NCBI GenBank assembly: GCA_035640475.1
Contig: DASQWC010000046.1
Span: 1-19,172 of the forward strand
Length of the DNA stretch: 19,172 bases
From: DASQWC01 sp035640475
Lineage (GTDB): Bacteria > Actinomycetota > JAICYB01
Direction of reading: 5' to 3'
In this document: piece by piece, positions 14,498 through 19,172 of the stretch
Position numbering within the stretch: position 1 is the first letter of the stretch
How the letters are laid out: each line of letters opens with the position of its first letter
Program-made: the position numbers and the translations under genes
Notes under the pieces: model-generated
Told to the model about the DNA's origin: nothing
The model's input: only the letters and a program-made list of their open reading frames with translations
Databases searched by the model: none

Positions 14498-15241
14498 ATG
14501 GCAGCTTCCTCAAGCGAGCTGCCCGGGGGCGCCGTCAGCAGCGTCGTCCGCGTCGGCAACACGGTGCGGAGGCGCATGGCTGAGCGTGCCGACTACGTCC
14601 ACCGCCTGCTCGCGCACTTCGAAGCACATCGCTGGACGGCCGCGCCGCGGTTTCTCGGCGTCGACGACGAGGGCCGCGAGGTCCTGAGCTATCTCGAAGG
14701 GCACGTCGCGTGGGAGGAGGAGCAACCGGACGGCGTCGGCTCCGACGAGTGCCTCCAGGTCGTCGGACGTCTCGTCCGTGAGTTTCACGACCTGACGGCC
14801 GGAGCGAGTCTCGCCGAGGGCGCCGAGGTCGTCTGCCACAACGATCTCGCCCCGCGGAACACCGTGTACCGATCGGCTGGCGACCTATTGAGGCCCGTCG
14901 CGTTCATCGACTGGGACAGCGCAGCGCCGGGCAAGCGCATCCACGATGTCGCCCATGCGTGCTGGCAGTACGTCGGACTCGGCCCCCGGTACGCCGACGT
15001 TGCCGACGCCGCCCGCCGTGTGCGCCTGCTGTGCGATGCGTACGGTTTGGACGACCGGCGGGACGTCGTCGAGACGATCCTCTGGTGGCAGGACCGCTGC
15101 TGGCGCGGTATCGACGCAAAAGCCGATGCCGGCGACGAAGCGATGTCTTACCTCCGCGCGCGCGGCGCAGTGTCGGACGTTCGCGCGTGCTACGACTGGG
15201 TCGCCGAGCACCGGACGGTGTTCGAAGCGGCGATGAAATAG
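14498..15241 (+). CDS. APH-family phosphotransferase (aminoglycoside/choline-kinase-like)
   Basis: A 247-residue kinase-like protein beginning three bases after the previous stop. The catalytic loop HNDLAPRN (His114 to Asn121, with Asp116 the likely base) and the metal-binding DWD (Asp138-Trp139-Asp140) are intact. The N-lobe is short, beginning ELPGGAVSSVVRVGN. The family phosphorylates small-molecule hydroxyls, including antibiotics, choline, sugars and some metabolites. It has no special resistance signature, so I would not call it a resistance gene. Its place after a binding protein suggests a small-molecule substrate, but this could be simple co-transcription. Confidence 0.85.
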   Translation: MAASSSELPGGAVSSVVRVGNTVRRRMAERADYVHRLLAHFEAHRWTAAPRFLGVDDEGREVLSYLEGHVAWEEEQPDGVGSDECLQVVGRLVREFHDLTAGASLAEGAEVVCHNDLAPRNTVYRSAGDLLRPVAFIDWDSAAPGKRIHDVAHACWQYVGLGPRYADVADAARRVRLLCDAYGLDDRRDVVETILWWQDRCWRGIDAKADAGDEAMSYLRARGAVSDVRACYDWVAEHRTVFEAAMK

Positions 15242-15284
15242 CCTCTGTCAGAACTTCCGTCCGGCAGAGTGGCCGCTGCGGTAG

Positions 15285-15874
15285 ATGACGCGTATGCGCG
15301 ATCCAGTGATCGGAGCTCGGATCTTCTTCTGGGTGGCCATGGGGATCTGGGGCGGACTCGAGGTTCGCACATCGATCGTGCGTGCCGGCTCCGATACGGG
15401 CGAGGATGCCGGAAGTCAGCGATGGTCGCTCGGTGCCACGCTCGCCGGCCTGCTCGGAGTGCTCATCATCGACGCGGCGATGTCGGAGCTCCTCGTCGCT
15501 GAGGAGAAGCAGACGCCGTTTCTCGTAGCGGGTGGACTGGTCGTCCTCGGCGGGGTTGCGCTGCGCATCTGGTCCATCCGCACGCTCGGACGCTTCTTCA
15601 CCTATCGGGTCATGACGACGGAGGATCAACGCGTCGTCAGCGGCGGACCGTACCGCTTCGTGCGCCATCCGTCTTATACGGCCCTGCTCGTCTCGTGTAT
15701 CGGCGCCGGTATCTCGACGGCGAACCCGTTCGCTCTTATCGTCGCGATCGTCGTCCCGTCATCGGCCTGTCGAAACGGATCCGCGTCGAGGAGGCGGTGC
15801 TCCTCCATGCGCTCGGCGACGAGTACCAGGCGTTCTGCGCGTCGCGCAAGCGGCTCGCTCCATGGCTCTGGTGA
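15285..15874 (+). pseudogene. Isoprenylcysteine carboxyl-methyltransferase-like membrane protein, interrupted by a one-base frameshift
   Basis: The ATG-started frame encodes several membrane helices and the family signature SGGPYRFVRHPSYTALLVS near residues 124-142. After about codon 157 the frame becomes Ser/Arg-rich and unlike the family. From 15764 another frame continues with GLSKRIRVEEAVLLHALGDE and YQAFCASRKRLAPWLW, ending at TGA 15872-15874. That is the conserved C-terminus of this family (RIxxEExxL, then GxxYxxF). The frames join if one C is missing from the CCC at 15755-15757, restoring about 196 residues. Either the gene is recently broken or the assembly has a homopolymer error. 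In bacteria the family methylates varied substrates or is of unknown function. Confidence 0.8.
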
Positions 15875-15925
15875 GGCTTGAACGGCCGACCGATCCGTTC
15901 GGGTCGGGTGTGACACGATGGTGTC

Positions 15926-17215
15926 GTGCTCGCTGCATCGCAACGCGCACTTGCGGTGGTCGGAGCGGCCATCGTCCTCGCTGTAGCGCCGAGCGTCCTC
16001 GCGCAATCGGACCGGCCGAGTGTGCTGCTGGCCGAGGTGAGCGGCGTCATCACGCCGGTGATCGCGGACCATTTGCGCGAGGCGGTCGAGCTCGGCGAGC
16101 GTGATCACGACGCCGTCCTCGTCACGCTGGATACCCCCGGCGGTCTCGAGACGTCGATGCGTGAGATCGTTCAATCGTTTCTCAATGCCCGCGTTCCCGT
16201 GATCGTGTGGGTCACACCGGCCGGCGCCCAGGCCGCTTCGGCGGGCGCAGTAATCGCGCTGGCCGCACACGTGGCGGCCATGAGCCCGGGCACCAGCATC
16301 GGCGCTGCGACGCCGGTCGCCCTGCAGGGCGGCGAAGTCGGGGACAAAGTCATCAACAACGCGGCGGCCTATGTCGCGGCCATCGCCGAGGAACGCGGAC
16401 GGGACCGCGAGTTCGCGCGCGACATAGTCACTGAGGGCAGATCGGAACCCGCATCGCGCGCACTTCGTATCGGCGCCGTGGATCTGCTCGTCGCCGACCG
16501 GCAGAGCTTGCTCGATCAGCTTGATGAGCGAGAAGTGTCGCTCATCGACGGTGACAAGGTCGTCCTGCGCACCGACGGCGCGAACGTCGTCGGTTACGAT
16601 CTCGGTTTCGTCAAGGGCGTCCGGCAGCGCCTTGCCGACCCCAACCTCGCTTTCCTATTCATGTCTCTGGGGACGCTGGCGATTGTGTACGAGCTGTCGA
16701 ATCCCGGGATCGGATTCGGCGGGATCGTCGGGGTCATACTCGTCGTGCTCGGTTTCTTCGCGCTTTCAGTCTTGCCGGTGAACTTTGTCGGCATTGCCCT
16801 GCTGATCCTCGCGGCCGCCCTGTTCATCGCCGAGCTGTTCGTCCCCGGCGTGGGCGTGCTCGCCGGCGGCGGCGCGGTCTCGCTCGTGCTCTCCGGATTG
16901 TTCCTGGTTCGCGGGCCGGTTTCCGTCGACCTGTTCGTCATCTTGCCCACGGCCGCCGTGTTGATGGGTGCGGTCATCGTGGCAGGCCGGCTTGTGTGGA
17001 AGGCGCGTAGGGCGCACTCGGCGACCGGAGCGGGTCAGCTCGAAGGGCGCGTCGCCGAGGTCAGGCACGCCGACGGCACACGTGCCCGAGTGTTCCTCGA
17101 GGGCGCGTGGTGGACCGTAAAGGGTGAGAGCTCCCTGCACGAGGGAGAGCGTGTACGAGTGAAAGCCATCGACGGTCTCGAGCTCCTAGTCGACAGAGAG
17201 GATGAGGGCGGATGA
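15926..17215 (+). CDS. NfeD-family membrane-bound serine protease (ClpP-class)
   Basis: A 429-residue protein with a GTG start. A signal peptide (cleavage likely after VLA at 26) precedes a ClpP-like protease domain: LVTLDTPGGLETSMREIV (65-82) and AGAQAASAGAVIALAAHVAAM, with Ser105 the likely nucleophile and Lys141 (GDKVINNAAAYV) a candidate partner, by comparison with PH1510. Four or so membrane helices span about 235-345, followed by a soluble NfeD beta-barrel (LEGRVAEV to LELLVDRED). It overlaps the slipin gene by four bases (ATGA). The NfeD/stomatin pair is widespread and linked to membrane quality control. No regulon operator lies before it, so it is probably unrelated to the catabolic genes. 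Confidence 0.92.
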   Translation: MLAASQRALAVVGAAIVLAVAPSVLAQSDRPSVLLAEVSGVITPVIADHLREAVELGERDHDAVLVTLDTPGGLETSMREIVQSFLNARVPVIVWVTPAGAQAASAGAVIALAAHVAAMSPGTSIGAATPVALQGGEVGDKVINNAAAYVAAIAEERGRDREFARDIVTEGRSEPASRALRIGAVDLLVADRQSLLDQLDEREVSLIDGDKVVLRTDGANVVGYDLGFVKGVRQRLADPNLAFLFMSLGTLAIVYELSNPGIGFGGIVGVILVVLGFFALSVLPVNFVGIALLILAAALFIAELFVPGVGVLAGGGAVSLVLSGLFLVRGPVSVDLFVILPTAAVLMGAVIVAGRLVWKARRAHSATGAGQLEGRVAEVRHADGTRARVFLEGAWWTVKGESSLHEGERVRVKAIDGLELLVDREDEGG

Positions 17216-17997
17216 GCGAGGCAACGGTATGGGGGATCGTCGCAGCGGCGGTCGTCCTGCTGATCATCTTCCTGTCCGCTGTGCGCATCGTCCAGGAATA
17301 CGAGCGTGGGGTGATCTTCCGGCTCGGCCGCATTACCGGCGCCAAGGGGCCCGGTTTGTTCTTCATCATCCCGCTTGTCGATCGAATGGTGAAGGTGAAC
17401 CTCCAGACGATCACTATGGACATCCCGCCGCAGGAGGCGATTACCAAAGACAACGTAACCGTGCGCGTCAACGCGGTGACCTACTTCAACGTCGTCGATC
17501 CGGTGAAGGCCACCGTCAACATTCAGGACTATCTGTTCGGAACCTCTCAGGTCGCGCAGACGACGCTTCGGTCGATCATCGGCCAGATAGACCTCGACGA
17601 TCTCCTCATCTCGAGGGAAGATGTCAACCAGCGCCTCCAACAGATCATCGACGACCTGACAAACCCCTGGGGAGTGAAGGTGACGCTCGTGGAGGTCAAG
17701 GACGTCGAGTTGCCCGAGACGATGCGGCGGGCCATGGCCCGCCAGGCCGAAGCAGAGCGCGAGCGCCGCGCCAAGGTGATACACGCGCAGGGGGAGTTCG
17801 AGGCGGCCGAGACTTTGGGACAAGCGGCGGACATCTTTGCGACGCGTCCTTCGGCCATGCAGTTGCGCATCCTCTCGACGATGGCCGAAGTGTCGGCCGA
17901 GAGGAACTCGACTCTCATCTTCCCGCTGCCGATGGAGTTCCTGCGGCTGGCCGAATCGCTCGAACGGACTCTCCAGCGAGGAGAGGCGTCCGGGTGA
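17212..17997 (+). CDS. Slipin (stomatin/SPFH band-7 family protein)
   Basis: A 261-residue protein: one N-terminal membrane helix (about 7-26), then the SPFH domain (VQEYERGVIFRLGRITGAKGPG, VDRMVKVNLQTITMDIPPQE, VTVRVNAVTYFNV), a charged helix (RRAMARQAEAERERRAKVIHAQGEFEAAE) suited to coiled-coil assembly, and the conserved C-terminal STLIFPLPMEFLRL. It forms oligomers at the membrane and is a usual partner, and in archaea a substrate, of the NfeD protease encoded just before it. The next 107 bases to the end of the convergent crotonase contain no convincing gene. Confidence 0.93.
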   Translation: MSEATVWGIVAAAVVLLIIFLSAVRIVQEYERGVIFRLGRITGAKGPGLFFIIPLVDRMVKVNLQTITMDIPPQEAITKDNVTVRVNAVTYFNVVDPVKATVNIQDYLFGTSQVAQTTLRSIIGQIDLDDLLISREDVNQRLQQIIDDLTNPWGVKVTLVEVKDVELPETMRRAMARQAEAERERRAKVIHAQGEFEAAETLGQAADIFATRPSAMQLRILSTMAEVSAERNSTLIFPLPMEFLRLAESLERTLQRGEASG

Positions 17998-18104
17998 GTG
18001 CACAGAGAAAGTGGAACTTCGCGGCGTACCGCTCGTAGGCCTTCGGAAGCCAGACGAGGTTCACGGCCCGCCGGCGCAGCTGCAGGATGCGGCGGATACG
18101 CACG

Positions 18105-18947
18105 TTACCCGAGGTCTTCGGGCAGCTCCGTGTGCTTGGACCCGGTGAAGCTCGGCTCGCTTTTTTGCAGCAGCGCCATCACGCCGGCCATGGCGTCCGG
18201 CTGCTGGCCGAGCCAGAAGATGATCTTCGTCTCGAGCGCGAACGCTTTCTGCCGGTCGGTCTCGAGCATGAACTTGTAGACGAGCTGCTTTGTCAGGCCG
18301 GCGGCTGCCGGCGCGGCGTACGTCGCGATCTCGCGGGCCAGCTCCAGCGCCGTGCGCAACACGTCGTCCTTCGGGACGGCCTTTAAAGCAAGCCCGAGCT
18401 CGGCGGCTTCGGCCCCCGTGAAGAACCGGCCGGTCAGGAACAGCTCGAGTGCCTTTTGCGTCCCGATGAGCCGGGGCAGGAGCCACGTGGCGTTCGCGTC
18501 GGGCACGACGCCGATGCGCGCGAAGGGCAGCCGCAGCTTCGCATCCTCAGCGACGATCACGATGTCCATGAGCAGGGCGACGTTGAGCGCGGCGCCTATG
18601 GCGGCCCCGTTCACGGCGGCGATCACCGGGGTCCGCATCTTCCAAAAGGCCGAACGATCGGGAATCGTGTCGGCCGTCAGGCCCATCTCGCCTTCGTGCG
18701 TGGCTTCGGCTCCCGACAGCGCCGCGCCGCCGTCGCTGAGGTCCAGACCCGAGCTGAACGCCTTACCCGCTCCGGTCACGACGATCACGCGAACGCTCTC
18801 GTTGCGCTCGAGCTCCCACATCGCCTCGTGGAACTCCGTGTCGAGCGCGGTGTTGAACGCGTTGAGCGCTTCGGGGCGATTGAGTGTCAGTGTCGCGATA
18901 CCATCGGCGATATCGATCAGCACCGTCTCGTAGGTCTTGGTTGCCAT
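18105..18947 (-). CDS. Enoyl-CoA hydratase/isomerase (crotonase) family protein
   Basis: A 280-residue crotonase, slightly long for the family, with an ATG start 20 bases from operator copy 6. LTLNRPEALNAFN and the oxyanion segment AFSSGLDLSDG (63-73) are intact. The two hydratase Glu positions are Asn122 and Phe142, while Asp150 in IGVVPDANATW matches the PaaG-type catalytic Asp. It therefore groups by active site with the crotonase at 3302-4066 and not with the one at 12273-13028. An isomerase or a specialised hydratase/hydrolase is plausible. Its promoter carries an operator identical to copy 4, placing it in the same regulon although NfeD and slipin lie between. Confidence 0.9.
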   Translation of the reverse strand: MATKTYETVLIDIADGIATLTLNRPEALNAFNTALDTEFHEAMWELERNESVRVIVVTGAGKAFSSGLDLSDGGAALSGAEATHEGEMGLTADTIPDRSAFWKMRTPVIAAVNGAAIGAALNVALLMDIVIVAEDAKLRLPFARIGVVPDANATWLLPRLIGTQKALELFLTGRFFTGAEAAELGLALKAVPKDDVLRTALELAREIATYAAPAAAGLTKQLVYKFMLETDRQKAFALETKIIFWLGQQPDAMAGVMALLQKSEPSFTGSKHTELPEDLG

Positions 18948-19172
18948 GTCGACCCCCGGCCCTAAATTGTTATCCGCAGTTTACAATTCGAGCTCGGCGG
19001 CCCGCCGGGAGGCCCTCTCACTTCTGCTGGCAACGGTCGTCGCCGCCGTTGCCGTCACCGGCGTCGTCGTCCGAAACGACGATCAGGCGGTTGCGCGATC
19101 AGCCGTGGCCGCGGCCGATGCCGTCGGCGCGCGCGCGACTCCCGGAATGACGGCGAGCTCGGGACCGGGCGC
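18946..19172 (+). CDS. N-terminal part of a membrane or exported protein of unknown function
   Basis: The frame is open to the right edge, so the gene is incomplete. In-frame starts are limited to ATG 18946 or TTG 18967, because a stop lies at 18931. From the ATG the protein begins MSTPGPKLLSAVYNSS, then a positively charged AARRE and a strong hydrophobic helix LSLLLATVVAAVAVTGVVV (about 25-43), then a predicted outside segment VRNDDQAVARSAVAAADAVG. This could be the first membrane anchor of a sensor or a signal peptide. The start region overlaps operator copy 6 and the start codon of the divergent crotonase, so the true start is uncertain. No family is recognisable. Confidence 0.5.
   Translation, partial: MSTPGPKLLSAVYNSSSAARREALSLLLATVVAAVAVTGVVVRNDDQAVARSAVAAADAVGARATPGMTASSGPG
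18968..18985 (+). promoter_or_regulatory. Operator copy 6 (TetR-type palindrome)
   Basis: TGTTATCCGCAGTTTACA, identical to copy 4. Here the symmetry extends to AATTGT at 18965-18970 and ACAATT at 18983-18988, giving a 24-base near-palindrome, the best-formed of the six. The TAACA end faces the crotonase, 20 bases from its ATG. Confidence 0.8.

Noticed and set aside
15886..15907. Short hairpin CCGACC/GGTCGG before the NfeD gene
   Set aside because: Six base pairs with a ten-base loop and no T-tract; common by chance in GC-rich DNA, so not called a terminator.
17915..18103. A 62-codon minus-strand frame starting one base after the crotonase stop
   Set aside because: It overlaps the conserved end of slipin by over 80 bases and has no recognisable motif or clear ribosome site. 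The position is suggestive but not enough to call a gene.
18105..18125. Small hairpin CCCGA/TCGGG at the end of the crotonase gene
   Set aside because: Only five pairs and no T-run follows; not supportable as an intrinsic terminator.
18965..18988. Minus-strand reading around operator copy 6 contains GGATAACAATTT and AATTGT, resembling the E. coli lac operator
   Set aside because: The arm spacing is three bases longer than in lacO, the other five copies lose the resemblance outside the shared core, and there is no LacI-type regulator in the window. It is most likely coincidence.
1..19172. Mobile element, phage, toxin-antitoxin, CRISPR or biosynthetic-gene-cluster signatures
   Set aside because: No transposase, integrase, terminal repeats, repeat-spacer array, toxin pair or synthase core genes were seen on either strand.

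Overview
The window is GC-rich, densely packed bacterial DNA of actinobacterial character. It holds a probable F420-dependent luciferase-like oxidoreductase, a mycothiol-dependent maleylpyruvate isomerase-like (DinB-fold) protein, frequent GTG/TTG starts, ATGA/GTGA/TGATG start-stop overlaps and very short gaps. I would place it in Actinomycetota, possibly a poorly cultured lineage, but nothing here fixes the class. There is no tRNA, rRNA, CRISPR array, phage gene or transposase, and no gene-free stretch over 300 bases (the longest is about 157 bases, 524-680).

Layout. (1) 1-2270: the N-terminal part of a CocE/S15-type hydrolase (minus, runs off the left edge) and a divergent acyl-CoA synthetase (plus), separated by a two-operator control region. 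(2) 2276-5646: a tight minus-strand operon of OB-fold/zinc-ribbon (DUF35) protein, SCP2-type thiolase, crotonase and LLM oxidoreductase. (3) 5733-7834: a minus-strand pair, DinB-fold protein and M20 peptidase, joined by a GTGA overlap. (4) 7888-8511: a TetR-family regulator. (5) 8519-9613: an acyl-CoA dehydrogenase (minus). (6) 9677-15241: a plus-strand series of HMG-CoA-synthase-like/DUF35 fusion, thiolase, crotonase, lipoprotein substrate-binding protein and APH-type kinase. (7) 15285-17997: a frameshifted isoprenylcysteine-methyltransferase-like gene, then an NfeD protease/slipin pair. (8) 18105-18947: another crotonase (minus) and the beginning of a membrane protein (plus, runs off the right edge).

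Regions 1-6 and 8 read as a catabolic system for a carboxylic acid, perhaps arriving as an ester or amide conjugate. Hydrolases could free the acid, the synthetase would make its CoA thioester, and the dehydrogenase, crotonases and two thiolase/DUF35 pairs would shorten it. An orphan binding protein may capture the substrate. The enzyme set recalls steroid or terpenoid side-chain degradation, but the substrate cannot be read from sequence.

The main discovery is an 18-bp imperfect palindrome, TGTTA-N6-GWWWAC plus one base, at six places (572, 633, 5662, 7843, 9627, 18968). Every one lies in a control region of this gene set, including the region shared with the TetR gene. None was seen before the NfeD/slipin genes. 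In all six the TAACA end points at a catabolic gene. This looks like a local regulon with its own, probably self-regulating, TetR repressor. Other notable points are the HMG-CoA-synthase-like domain that seems to have lost its catalytic Cys and Glu, a thiolase with Glu in place of the active-site His, a one-base frameshift, and two long perfect inverted repeats inside one gene.
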